A model generated the notes under the pieces. It saw only the letters and a list, made by a program, of their open reading frames with translations. It had not been told where the DNA came from and searched no databases. Positions 8,554 through 17,140 of a stretch of DNA of 64,000 bases are shown here, piece after piece (position 1 is the stretch's first letter; each line of letters starts with the position of its first letter). The position numbers and the translations under genes were made by a program. The stretch comes from Caryophanales bacterium (GTDB lineage: Bacteria; Bacillota_I; Bacilli_A; RF39; UBA660): NCBI GenBank assembly GCA_016282155.1, contig JAEEJY010000010.1:30271-94270 (forward strand), read 5' to 3'.

Positions 8554-9365
8554 AATGAACAATGCTTACATAATTCTTCTATTTTTTTGTTTTCTCTAAA
8601 TCCTTTAATCATTTTTTGAGCTCTTTCTGAATTTAGTATTTCTTCAAGTGATTTTTCAAAAATATTACCTAAAGCTATTATACCTTCTGCATCTAAACAG
8701 CATGGCACTACTGTCCCATCACTTAAAATTCCTATATGAGACTTAAGTCCTAGGCATGTTCCTGTTAAATTATGACAATTATTGTCAAGAGAAGGCCAAA
8801 TAAATTCATAGTCTTTATTTACGTATAAAGTATCATTAATTTTTATATTTAAATCACTATAAATTTTATCTTTAATTTCATTACTTAATTTATAATGCTC
8901 TACTAAATTATTAATTTGATAATTATTACTTCTATTAGTCTTAGATAATATCCAGTATCTATATACTAAATATATTTTTGAATTTTTATTAATATAATCT
9001 ACAGCTTGAAATAAAGTTTTAAAATCATCATCTTTCTTATAAGAGTGAAGACTAATATTTATCTGACGAACAGTATTAGAATTACATATAACTTCTTTAT
9101 ACTTATTTAAATATGTTCCGTTAGTAGTTAAATTAACTTTAATTTTATTTACTCTACATATTTCTAAAATATCTTTAATATTAGAATGAAGTAATGGTTC
9201 ACCCTTAATATGTAGATAAATATAATTTGTATATGGTTTAATCTTTTCTATAACTTCTTTAAATTCTGAAAGACTCATTTCTTTCTTTTTTCTTTTAGAG
9301 ATAGAGCAGAAAGAACAATTCTTATTGCAAGAATTTGTTATTTCAACATAAATCTTTTTAAACAT
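8544..9365 (-). CDS. Radical SAM protein with C-terminal SPASM-like cluster domain
   Basis: A 273-residue radical SAM enzyme. The 4Fe-4S/SAM motif CNKNCSFC is at C13-x3-C17-x2-C20, the GEP motif is present (IKGEPLLH), and the C-terminal third is SPASM-like: [29 protein letters not shown] and a final CKHC, where auxiliary cluster cysteines are expected. SPASM enzymes modify peptides, proteins or small molecules. No precursor peptide or partner is adjacent; the gene overlaps uvrB by eight bases. The start at 9365 is set by AAGGAG six bases upstream; the longer frame would begin at a TTG. Substrate unknown. Confidence 0.85.
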   Translation of the reverse strand: MFKKIYVEITNSCNKNCSFCSISKRKKKEMSLSEFKEVIEKIKPYTNYIYLHIKGEPLLHSNIKDILEICRVNKIKVNLTTNGTYLNKYKEVICNSNTVRQINISLHSYKKDDDFKTLFQAVDYINKNSKIYLVYRYWILSKTNRSNNYQINNLVEHYKLSNEIKDKIYSDLNIKINDTLYVNKDYEFIWPSLDNNCHNLTGTCLGLKSHIGILSDGTVVPCCLDAEGIIALGNIFEKSLEEILNSERAQKMIKGFRENKKIEELCKHCSFKK

Positions 9366-11310
9366 TATTTTCTCCTTGGAGTTCAAATAAGATGTCTCTT
9401 AATTCCATTGCTCTTTCAAAGTCTAATTCTTCAGCAGCCTTTTTCATTTCTGCTTCGACATTACTAATTATTTTTAATCTTTCTTCTTTAGTAATCTTAT
9501 GATCTTCACTTACTATATCATCATTAAACTTAATAGTTTCTGGAATTTCTTTAATAATTGTTTTTGGTGTAATATTATGTTCTTTATTATATGCTTCTTG
9601 GATTTCGCGACGTCTTCTTGTTTCATCAATTGCTTCTTTCATTGAATCACTAATGCTATCAGCATACATAATTACTTTCCCACTTGCATTTCTTGCGGCA
9701 CGTCCAATAGTTTGAATTAAACTACGTGTGCTTCTTAAGAAACCTTGCTTATCGGCATCCATAATAGCCACTAGAGATACTTCTGGAATGTCTAATCCTT
9801 CTCGTAGCAAGTTTATACCTACCAAAACATCATATTTTCCCATTCTTAAATCTTTAATTATTTTAAGTCTTTCAAGAGTTTTAACTTCACTATGTAGATA
9901 AGCCACTTTAACATTTAATTTCTTTAAGTATGTTGTTAATTCTTCAGCCATACGAATAGTTAAAGTTGTTATTAAGACTCTTTCATTCTTTTCACGACGA
10001 ATATTTATTTCGTTTAATAAATCATCAATTTGTCCTTCAGTTTTTCTTACTTCGATAATAGGATCTAATAATCCTGTTGGACGAATAATTTGTTCTGTTA
10101 CATGATCTACTTTAGATAATTCATAATCTCCTGGAGTAGCAGATATAAAGATAGCTGAATCTATTTTAGAATCAAATTCTTCATATTTTAATGGTCTATT
10201 ATCTAAAGCACTAGGTAAACGGAATCCATAATCTACTAGGATAGATTTTCTAGCTTGGTCTCCATTATACATTCCACGAACTTGAGGTAGAGTAACATGA
10301 GATTCGTCTACTACTAAAAGGTAGTCATCACCAAAATAATCCATTAGAGTAGTAGGGGTTGCACCTTTTTCCTTCAATGCCATATGACGTGAATAGTTTT
10401 CTATTCCACGGCAGAAACCTGTTTCACTTAGCATCTCCAAATCATAATTAGTTCTTTCATTTAATCTTTGAAATTCTAATAATTTATTATTAGCTTTAAA
10501 GTAGGCTAAACGTTCTTCTAATTCTTTCTTAATATTAACGATAGCTTTTTGCATTTTTTCGTCACTAGTAACAAATAAGCTTGCTGGATAAAATACTATT
10601 GATTTTTTGCTAGCTGTAACTTGTCCTGTAACAGTATCAAATTCTACAATTCTATCTATCTCATCACCAAAGAATTCTACTCTTATTCCTTTTGTGTGTT
10701 GGCTAATAGGAACTACTTCAACAACATCTCCCTTAGCACGGAATGTCCCTCTTTTTAAATCAATATCATTTCTTTCATAAAGCATTTCTACTAATTTTTC
10801 TAATACTTCATTACGACTAATTTCTTGTCCGACAGTAAGTAAAAGCATTTTATTACGATACTCATCTACTTCACCAATACCATATATACAAGAAACAGAA
10901 GACACAACTATTGTATCTTTAAAGTTAAGTAGAGAAGCTGTTGCACTATGACGAAACTCATCTATTTCATCATTAATTGAAGCATCCTTTTCAATATATG
11001 TATCTGTTTTTGCTACATAAGCTTCAGGTTGATAATAGTCATAATATGATACAAAATATTCTACATGATTATTAGGAAATAGTTCTTTTAATTCCGCATA
11101 TAATTGACCTGCTAAAGTTTTATTATGGGCTAATATCAAAGTTGGTTTATTAACTCTATTAATTACGTTTGCAATAGTAAAAGTTTTACCTGTTCCGGTA
11201 GCCCCTAGTAATACTTGATATTTTTTCTTTTCCTCAACACCCTTAACTAATTCATCTATAGCTTTAGGTTGATCACCACTAGGTTGATATTTTGATACTA
11301 AATTAAACAT
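9358..11310 (-). CDS. uvrB: UvrABC system protein B
   Basis: Excinuclease subunit UvrB, 650 residues, full length. Walker [10 protein letters not shown] is near residue 40, the beta-hairpin region ([11 protein letters not shown]) near 95-105, helicase motifs DESH and QTIGRAARN follow, and the C-terminal UVR motif ([13 protein letters not shown]) binds UvrC. It verifies DNA damage delivered by UvrA. The start carries AGAGGTGATAAT. uvrA, which usually follows uvrB in Firmicutes, is replaced here by the radical SAM gene. Confidence 0.98.
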   Translation of the reverse strand: MFNLVSKYQPSGDQPKAIDELVKGVEEKKKYQVLLGATGTGKTFTIANVINRVNKPTLILAHNKTLAGQLYAELKELFPNNHVEYFVSYYDYYQPEAYVAKTDTYIEKDASINDEIDEFRHSATASLLNFKDTIVVSSVSCIYGIGEVDEYRNKMLLLTVGQEISRNEVLEKLVEMLYERNDIDLKRGTFRAKGDVVEVVPISQHTKGIRVEFFGDEIDRIVEFDTVTGQVTASKKSIVFYPASLFVTSDEKMQKAIVNIKKELEERLAYFKANNKLLEFQRLNERTNYDLEMLSETGFCRGIENYSRHMALKEKGATPTTLMDYFGDDYLLVVDESHVTLPQVRGMYNGDQARKSILVDYGFRLPSALDNRPLKYEEFDSKIDSAIFISATPGDYELSKVDHVTEQIIRPTGLLDPIIEVRKTEGQIDDLLNEINIRREKNERVLITTLTIRMAEELTTYLKKLNVKVAYLHSEVKTLERLKIIKDLRMGKYDVLVGINLLREGLDIPEVSLVAIMDADKQGFLRSTRSLIQTIGRAARNASGKVIMYADSISDSMKEAIDETRRRREIQEAYNKEHNITPKTIIKEIPETIKFNDDIVSEDHKITKEERLKIISNVEAEMKKAAEELDFERAMELRDILFELQGENNV

Positions 11311-11336
11311 ATTATCACCTCTCTTTAACTGGCAAT

Positions 11337-11345
11337 ATTATATCA
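11337..11345 (-). promoter_or_regulatory. Extended -10 promoter for uvrB
   Basis: TGATATAAT on the minus strand, 27 bases upstream of the uvrB ATG and just after the upstream gene's terminator. No LexA-type operator was recognised. Confidence 0.7.
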
Positions 11346-11372
11346 AAAAAAGAGTAATATTACTCTTTTTTT
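11345..11372 (-). terminator. Rho-independent terminator after the FtsX-like gene
   Basis: Palindrome AGAGTAATATTACTCT (11351-11366) flanked by A and T runs. Confidence 0.85.
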
Positions 11373-11374
11373 AG

Positions 11375-12559
11375 TTATTTTCTATACTTTAAATATACAA
11401 ATACTCTAAAATATGTATAAATACAGCTTAAGATTGTTGTAAATACATAAATTAATATTAAAGATCCTAAATATAGTTCATAAGAATATCCTAAATTAAT
11501 ATATTTAAACATAAATTCTTCTTTACCAAAATAATAAATTATTAAGATAATTATCATACTTCTTACGAATGCCTTTGTTATATTTAAAAGAACTTCAAGC
11601 ATATAAAACATACTAATTTTGTTTATATTATTACCTTCAGCTAAATATATATTTATTTGACCTTCTTCTAATTTAATCTTCTTTTCAGCATAATTTAGAA
11701 TGTATAAAACAGCTATAAGACCTAAGAATATTAAGATGATAGGATATAAGAAATTATACATTTCTACTTTTACCTCATCAAGTTCAACATATCTTTTTAC
11801 ATTTTCTTCTGCCCAACCTTTAGCTAAAATATTTTTTTCTGTTTCGGCTAAATTCTCATAACTATCAACAACAACATAATAACTTAAAGAATTTTCTTCT
11901 TCAAAATATTCTTTAAATAAGCTTGCCTTCATATAGCAAGTATTAAATGTATCAAGTTTTTCCTTAGGATCATAAGTACCAGCTACTCTAAACTTTTTAT
12001 TTATTTCTTCACTGTCTAAATGCAATGGAATTTCAATATTTTTACTTAATACTTCCTCCGTATTCATTATATCATTCTTCTCAAGATTACCAGTACTTGC
12101 TTTAGTATCAGGGTAGAATGTAATAGGGCATACTAAAGTATAATTATTAATTTTAGAAAAACTTGTTCCTTCAATAATAGTAGGTAAATCTTGGTTAGGG
12201 ACGGCTTTTAAAATGATATTTCCATCATAAATAGTATTCTTTAAATTTGTCTTAACCACTTTTTTTAAAGGAGTTTCTCCTACATCTTCTACTGTGGATA
12301 ACTTTGATAAAACTTTTTTACCACCATCTTTATAATTCTTAGTTTTATCAACAATTAAAGTACGATAATCAATATTCTTATTTTTCTTAGCACTTATATA
12401 AGAACTGTAATTATTATAAGCAAAAATAAGTCCAAAAGACATTAAAAAACAAAAGCTAAATATCAGTACTAAATTTCTATTTTTCTCCTTAGTTTTTATT
12501 TTTTTTGTATATTCTATAAATTGTTTAATAGTCTTTATAACATTTTTTACTACTTGCAT
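11375..12559 (-). CDS. Orphan FtsX/MacB-like membrane protein
   Basis: A 394-residue membrane protein with ABC-permease-like (FtsX/MacB) topology: a basic cytoplasmic start, one helix at about 30-47, a large extracellular domain (about 50-270), then three helices (about 272-290, 315-345 and 360-382) and a basic tail. I recognise no sequence motif that fixes a family. Transporters of this type need an ATPase partner, but no ABC ATPase is nearby, and the gene has its own promoter and terminator. It might be a mechanotransmission subunit with a distant partner or a degenerate permease. The start follows TTGGTGATAAT. Confidence 0.55.
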   Translation of the reverse strand: MQVVKNVIKTIKQFIEYTKKIKTKEKNRNLVLIFSFCFLMSFGLIFAYNNYSSYISAKKNKNIDYRTLIVDKTKNYKDGGKKVLSKLSTVEDVGETPLKKVVKTNLKNTIYDGNIILKAVPNQDLPTIIEGTSFSKINNYTLVCPITFYPDTKASTGNLEKNDIMNTEEVLSKNIEIPLHLDSEEINKKFRVAGTYDPKEKLDTFNTCYMKASLFKEYFEEENSLSYYVVVDSYENLAETEKNILAKGWAEENVKRYVELDEVKVEMYNFLYPIILIFLGLIAVLYILNYAEKKIKLEEGQINIYLAEGNNINKISMFYMLEVLLNITKAFVRSMIIILIIYYFGKEEFMFKYINLGYSYELYLGSLILIYVFTTILSCIYTYFRVFVYLKYRK

Positions 12560-12574
12560 ATTATCACCAACATT

Positions 12575-12583
12575 ATTATAGCA
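12575..12583 (-). promoter_or_regulatory. Extended -10 promoter for the FtsX-like gene
   Basis: TGCTATAAT on the minus strand, 16 bases upstream of the ATG at 12559. Confidence 0.7.
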
Positions 12584-12593
12584 TAAAAAAAGA

Positions 12594-12615
12594 AAAAGTA
12601 GATTTCTCTACTTTT
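12594..12615 (-). terminator. Rho-independent terminator after the Noc-like gene
   Basis: AAAAGTAGA/TCTACTTTT stem (12594-12602 with 12607-12615), four-base loop and a U-rich tail on the minus strand; it overlaps the stop codon. Confidence 0.85.
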
Positions 12616-14434
12616 GAATTTTAAATATAACTTGGTAAATTGATTCAAAATCAATTTCTTCAGTGTTAACTACAAATCCAGCTTGCTCTAACTTCTTAGC
12701 ACATTCTCTAACTGCATTGATTGCATCAGTTAAATTACGTTTAACTGGTTCTTGAACACCACCTAATGTAGGAACTGGCATATCATCTGAAGATACAGGT
12801 TGATTTATATTAACTGGCATTATTGAAGGTTCAACAAATGCTGGCATCTCTGTAGGTGCTGGAGTCTCTTCTGCTTGAGGAGCTACTGGTTCAACTGCAG
12901 GCATAACTGCATCCATACTATTTTGTGGTTCTACACTTTGAGTTGGTGTAGTATCAAAATTTGGTTGCATAAAGTCAAATACTGGAGCTTCTGCATTAGA
13001 ATCAGCAATTGGTGTTGTAACTACTGGAGCTACATTATTTGCTGGGATTGTTGCAGGTTCTGCAGGTACTTCAGCTACAGGAGTAGGTACTGCTACTGGT
13101 TCTACAGCAGGCATTGCTACTTCTGGAGTAGTTACTACAGGTTCAACTGTAGGAATTGCTACTTCTGGAGTTGGTGCTACAGGTGCCTCAACTACTGGAG
13201 TTGGTGCAGCTGGTACAACTGGAGCCGCTTCTACTGGTGCTGCAGTTGGTGCTGGCACATCATCAAAACTGAAATTAAATATATCAGTTGAAGATTCTAA
13301 TGGTTTTTGATCAGAAGGAAGTTTATCTTGACTATTTTCAAATGGATTTGCTTCTTCTTTCTCTTCTTCAATTGGTAAACTAAAGAATTTACCGTTTTCC
13401 ATACTTACAGGTTCTTGTTCAACTTGAACAGGAGCTGGAGTAGGTACCTCTACTGGTTTTACAGTAGGAGTTAATAAAGATGCCATATCAGCTGCTGGCT
13501 TTTCAACATTGATATCTTGGGCATTATTTTCAATATTTGTAACATCCATGAACCCTGGATTAGTTGCAGGTACAACTGTACTAGTTGGATCTACATTTGC
13601 TACTACAGGTTCTACTGGAGCTTGTGGTTTAATTAATTCTTGAGCTGCGATTGGTTCATTTGTTGCTGCTAAAGCATCAAATGGAGCTGCAGTTGTTTGT
13701 GCATCTTGACTAAAAGGATCAAAATTCATATCCATATTTGTCATTCCTTCCTCTTTTTTATTCTTTCTTATTTCATCAAATGGATTTTTTACTTCTCCAT
13801 CTTCCTCTGCTTCAATTACAATAGGAACAGGTTTTAACATTTTTTGAATTTCTTCATCTGTTTTTCTAACTGTTAATCTATTTTCAATAATCTTATTAAG
13901 CATTTCTACTTGCTTTGATTGATCTTGTAATCTTAACAATGATCTTGCATGTCTTTCAGAAATTTTTTCTTCTAAGACTGCTTCTTGTACTTCCTCAGCT
14001 AAATTAAGTAATCTTAACTTATTTGCAACAGTACTTTGAGTCTTACCTAATTTAACAGCAAGTTCTTCTTGTGTTAAATATCCCATATCTAGGATTTTTT
14101 TATAAGATATAGCTTCTTCAATTGGTGTTAAGTCTTTTCTTTGTACGTTTTCAATTAAAGCTACTTCAGCACTGTCTTTATCATTTAGATCAGTTACTAT
14201 TGCAGGAATACTTCTTTTTCCTGCTAATAAGCTAGCCTTATATCTTCTTTCACCAGCTATAATCTCATATTTATCTCCCATTGCTCTTACAACAATAGGT
14301 TGTATAACTCCATGCTCTTTAATTGACTCAGCTAATTCATTAATTGAGTCTTCATTAAATTTAATACGGGGTTGAAATCTATTAGGCAATACGTCATTTA
14401 AATCTAGTTCTACAACTTTTTTTTCAACTTCCAT
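12608..14434 (-). CDS. noc: Noc-like ParB-family protein with very long Pro/Ala/Val-rich linker
   Basis: A 608-residue ParB/Noc-family protein, about twice the usual length. Residues 1-200 hold the CTPase/ParB fold (GERR at 61-64) and helix-turn-helix (121-145). The specificity residues match Noc, not ParB: Q133, K139 and R161 occupy the positions of Q173, K179 and R201; the fourth is N144 instead of Lys. Residues about 205-555 are a low-complexity Pro/Ala/Val/Thr linker with repeated PxVEPV units. About 560-608 form a small folded C-terminus. There is no N-terminal amphipathic helix like that which targets B. subtilis Noc to the membrane. It sits next to rsmG-mnmG-mnmE, as noc does in Bacillus. 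Likely nucleoid occlusion. Confidence 0.85.
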   Translation of the reverse strand: MEVEKKVVELDLNDVLPNRFQPRIKFNEDSINELAESIKEHGVIQPIVVRAMGDKYEIIAGERRYKASLLAGKRSIPAIVTDLNDKDSAEVALIENVQRKDLTPIEEAISYKKILDMGYLTQEELAVKLGKTQSTVANKLRLLNLAEEVQEAVLEEKISERHARSLLRLQDQSKQVEMLNKIIENRLTVRKTDEEIQKMLKPVPIVIEAEEDGEVKNPFDEIRKNKKEEGMTNMDMNFDPFSQDAQTTAAPFDALAATNEPIAAQELIKPQAPVEPVVANVDPTSTVVPATNPGFMDVTNIENNAQDINVEKPAADMASLLTPTVKPVEVPTPAPVQVEQEPVSMENGKFFSLPIEEEKEEANPFENSQDKLPSDQKPLESSTDIFNFSFDDVPAPTAAPVEAAPVVPAAPTPVVEAPVAPTPEVAIPTVEPVVTTPEVAMPAVEPVAVPTPVAEVPAEPATIPANNVAPVVTTPIADSNAEAPVFDFMQPNFDTTPTQSVEPQNSMDAVMPAVEPVAPQAEETPAPTEMPAFVEPSIMPVNINQPVSSDDMPVPTLGGVQEPVKRNLTDAINAVRECAKKLEQAGFVVNTEEIDFESIYQVIFKIQK

Positions 14435-14460
14435 ATCTATCCCTCTATTCTTCTTATTAT

Positions 14461-14489
14461 ATTTTACTATAAACCAAAATAAAAGACAA
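14461..14489 (-). promoter_or_regulatory. Promoter for the Noc-like gene
   Basis: On the minus strand TTGTCT (14484-14489) and TAAAAT (14461-14466) are separated by 17 bases. A partial Noc-box-like element, ATTTTGGGAAAT (14493-14504), lies immediately upstream, so autoregulation is possible. Confidence 0.6.
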
Positions 14490-14528
14490 TAGATTTTGGG
14501 AAATATTTTTTAACCCTTATTTTATAAA

Positions 14529-14550
14529 GAAAAAAGAAGAATGATTCTTT
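14529..14550 (-). terminator. Weak terminator after rsmG
   Basis: Short AAGAA/TTCTT hairpin (14537-14541 with 14545-14549) followed by an interrupted U run on the minus strand. Confidence 0.45.
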
Positions 14551-15251
14551 TATAATCTCTTCTTCTTAATTTCAGCATATTTCCTGGGAAATAAATTATT
14601 ATCTTTATTTTTTTCTATTTTTATGATGGTTCTTTGACCATTTTCATTAGGTAATTCAAACTCAATCTTACCAGTTATTTTAGAAAATAATTTACTAAGT
14701 GCATTTTTACTTTCATCTAGTTCGTCTGTAACATTAGCTTTCATCGCAATAAAGTTTCCATTAACTTTTGTCATTGGTATAGCATATTCTAATAAAACAG
14801 ATAGATGGGCTACAGCACGAGCTGTAGTTATATCAAATTTATTTCTATTAACTTTTGCATATTCTTCACTACGAGCATGAACAGTTTCGATATTAGTTAG
14901 TCCTAATTCTTTAATTACTTCATTTAGAAACTTTATTCTTTTTTCTAAAGCATCTACTAAAGTCATCTTTATATTAGGAAAAGCTATTTTAATTACTAAT
15001 CCTGGAAAACCAGCACCTGTTCCAATATCACACATAGTTTCAACTTTTGATAAATCAACTATTTTATTCATTGTTAATGAATCATAGAAGTGTTTTAAAT
15101 ATACATCTTCTTTTTTAGTAATGGCTGTTAAATTAATTTTTTCATTCCATTCAACTAATAATTCATAATATCTTTCTAATTGTTTTAGTTGATTTGCAGT
15201 TAACTCAATATTAATTTTTTTTAATTCTTCAATAAAATTATTTTCTGTCAT
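14550..15251 (-). CDS. rsmG: RsmG, 16S rRNA (guanine-527) N7-methyltransferase
   Basis: A 233-residue SAM-dependent methyltransferase acting on G527 of 16S rRNA; loss gives low-level streptomycin resistance in known species. The SAM-binding loop MCDIGTGAGFPGLVIKI lies at about 69-85, and the family motif ITAITKKEDVYLKHFYDS is upstream. It overlaps mnmG by 14 bases, so translation is coupled. Its C-terminal codons (PRKY) contain an exact Noc-box-like palindrome at 14579-14592. Confidence 0.97.
   Translation of the reverse strand: MTENNFIEELKKINIELTANQLKQLERYYELLVEWNEKINLTAITKKEDVYLKHFYDSLTMNKIVDLSKVETMCDIGTGAGFPGLVIKIAFPNIKMTLVDALEKRIKFLNEVIKELGLTNIETVHARSEEYAKVNRNKFDITTARAVAHLSVLLEYAIPMTKVNGNFIAMKANVTDELDESKNALSKLFSKITGKIEFELPNENGQRTIIKIEKNKDNNLFPRKYAEIKKKRL
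14579..14592. promoter_or_regulatory. Noc-box-like palindrome in rsmG
   Basis: ATTTCCTGGGAAAT differs at one base from the B. subtilis Noc-binding sequence ATTTCCCGGGAAAT. The identical 14-mer recurs at 32633-32646. It lies about 150 bases upstream of the gene for the Noc-like protein. Confidence 0.65.
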
Positions 15252-17130
15252 ATCGATACTCTTTCTTTAAATATATCATTAATATAGATATATCTGCAGG
15301 ATTAACACCACTTATTCTTAAAGCCTGTCCTATAGAAGTAGGACGAACTTCATTTAATTTTTGCCTTGCTTCTGAAGCTATATTTTTAATTTTTGAATAA
15401 TCTATATCTTCAGGGATTAATTTATTTTCTAAATCAACCATCTTTTCAGCTTCTTTTTTAGCTTTTACAATATATCCTTCATATTTAGCATTAATCTCAG
15501 CTTGATATTTAATTTCTTCATCATATGGTATTTCATAGAACTTTTCAATATCAGCCATAGATATTTCTGGTCTTTTTAATAAGTTATATAATGTTATACC
15601 ATCTTTTAATTCTGTTGAATTAATACTTGCTAAATAATCATTTGTTTCTTTCTTAGGTGTTAATTTATTTTCTTTTAAATATTCAGTTAATTTTTCTATT
15701 TCTTCTATTTTTTTATTTAATTTATTATGTCTTTCTTCATCAATTAAACCAACTTGATATCCATATTCTCTTAAACGCAAATCAGCATTATCACTTCTTA
15801 AAAGTAATCTATATTCTGCGCGTGATGTTAATAAACGATATGGATCTCTTATTCCTTTATTTACTAAGTCATCAATTAATACTCCGATATAAGATTCATT
15901 TCTTTTTAAAATTAAAGGGTCTTTTCCTTCTATTTTTAATGATGCATTTATACCAGCTATTAATCCTTGTCCAGCAGCTTCTTCATATCCACTAGTACCA
16001 TTTATTTGTCCGGCTGTAAATAAGTTTTCAATTACTTTATTTTCAAGAGATAATTTCATTTGAGTAGGGTATATAGCATCATATTCAATAGCATATGCAT
16101 ATTTTAATATTTTAGCATTTTCTAGTCCTGGTAAACTATGTACCATTTTTTCTTGAACATCATGTGGCATACTTGTTGAAAAACCTTGTAGATAAATTGT
16201 ATTACCATAATTAGGATCTTCTTCAATTATACTTTCTGGTTCTAAGAATAATTGATGTCTTTCTTTATCTCTAAATCTTACTATTTTATCTTCAATTGAA
16301 GGACAGTATCTAGGTCCTACACCAGTTACATCATCAAGACCACCATACATACTAGCCTTAGATAAGTTATCTAAAATAATTTGATGAGTCTCTGGAGTTG
16401 TATAGATTAAATGACATGGAACTTGTTTTTCTAAATCATAAGGTCTATTGTCATCAAAACTAAAATATCTATATTCAAAATCTCCATTTTCTACTTTTGT
16501 TTTACTATAATCAATAGTATTCTTATCGATTCTTTGTGGAGTTCCTGTTTTTAATCTTATTATTTTTAAACCATATTTTTTTAAGTTATCACTTAAGTGC
16601 ATACTAGGTCTTTCTCCATGAGGTCCTTCTCTATGACGAGTAGATCCAACCATAATATCAGCTTTTAAGTATGTTCCTGTTGTTAGGATAACTGCTTTTG
16701 AAGTTATTCTTGTTCCATCTTCTAAGATAATACCTTCTACTTTATTATCATTAATAATTAAATCTTCAACCATTCCTTCTAAGACAGTTAGATTTTCTTG
16801 TTTATATAATTCTTCTTGCATTAGTTTAGGATAAATATTCTTATCAGCTTGGGCTCTTAATGCTTGAACAGCAGGTCCCTTAGCACTGTTTAACATCTTG
16901 ATTTGAATTTTACCTGCATCGGCACATTTACCCATTTGTCCACCTAAGGCATCAATTTCACGTACTACTATTCCTTTAGCACTACCACCAATTGATGGAT
17001 TACATGGCATATCTGCTATATTATTTTTATTACCTGTTACTAATAATGTTTTATGTCCTATTCTTGCAGATGCTAAAGATGCCTCGCAACCAGCGTGACC
17101 TCCACCTACAACTATAATTTCATAATCCAT
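15238..17130 (-). CDS. mnmG: MnmG (GidA), tRNA uridine-34 modification enzyme
   Basis: A 630-residue FAD protein which, with MnmE, installs the (carboxymethyl)aminomethyl group on wobble U34. The dinucleotide fold starts GGGHAGCEA (about 8-16); CNPSIGGSAKG and the family motif GTYLKADIMVG follow; the C-terminus contains SRAEYRLLLR and the GidA-associated helical domain. Full length. The start has GAGGTGATAAT and a ten-base gap after mnmE, forming an mnmE-mnmG-rsmG operon. Confidence 0.98.
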   Translation of the reverse strand: MDYEIIVVGGGHAGCEASLASARIGHKTLLVTGNKNNIADMPCNPSIGGSAKGIVVREIDALGGQMGKCADAGKIQIKMLNSAKGPAVQALRAQADKNIYPKLMQEELYKQENLTVLEGMVEDLIINDNKVEGIILEDGTRITSKAVILTTGTYLKADIMVGSTRHREGPHGERPSMHLSDNLKKYGLKIIRLKTGTPQRIDKNTIDYSKTKVENGDFEYRYFSFDDNRPYDLEKQVPCHLIYTTPETHQIILDNLSKASMYGGLDDVTGVGPRYCPSIEDKIVRFRDKERHQLFLEPESIIEEDPNYGNTIYLQGFSTSMPHDVQEKMVHSLPGLENAKILKYAYAIEYDAIYPTQMKLSLENKVIENLFTAGQINGTSGYEEAAGQGLIAGINASLKIEGKDPLILKRNESYIGVLIDDLVNKGIRDPYRLLTSRAEYRLLLRSDNADLRLREYGYQVGLIDEERHNKLNKKIEEIEKLTEYLKENKLTPKKETNDYLASINSTELKDGITLYNLLKRPEISMADIEKFYEIPYDEEIKYQAEINAKYEGYIVKAKKEAEKMVDLENKLIPEDIDYSKIKNIASEARQKLNEVRPTSIGQALRISGVNPADISILMIYLKKEYRYDRK

Positions 17131-17140
17131 ATTATCACCT

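Noticed and set aside
12875..13291. Open frame on the plus strand rich in Trp, Cys, Ser and Tyr
   Set aside because: Shadow of the Pro/Ala/Val-rich repeats of the Noc-like gene on the other strand.
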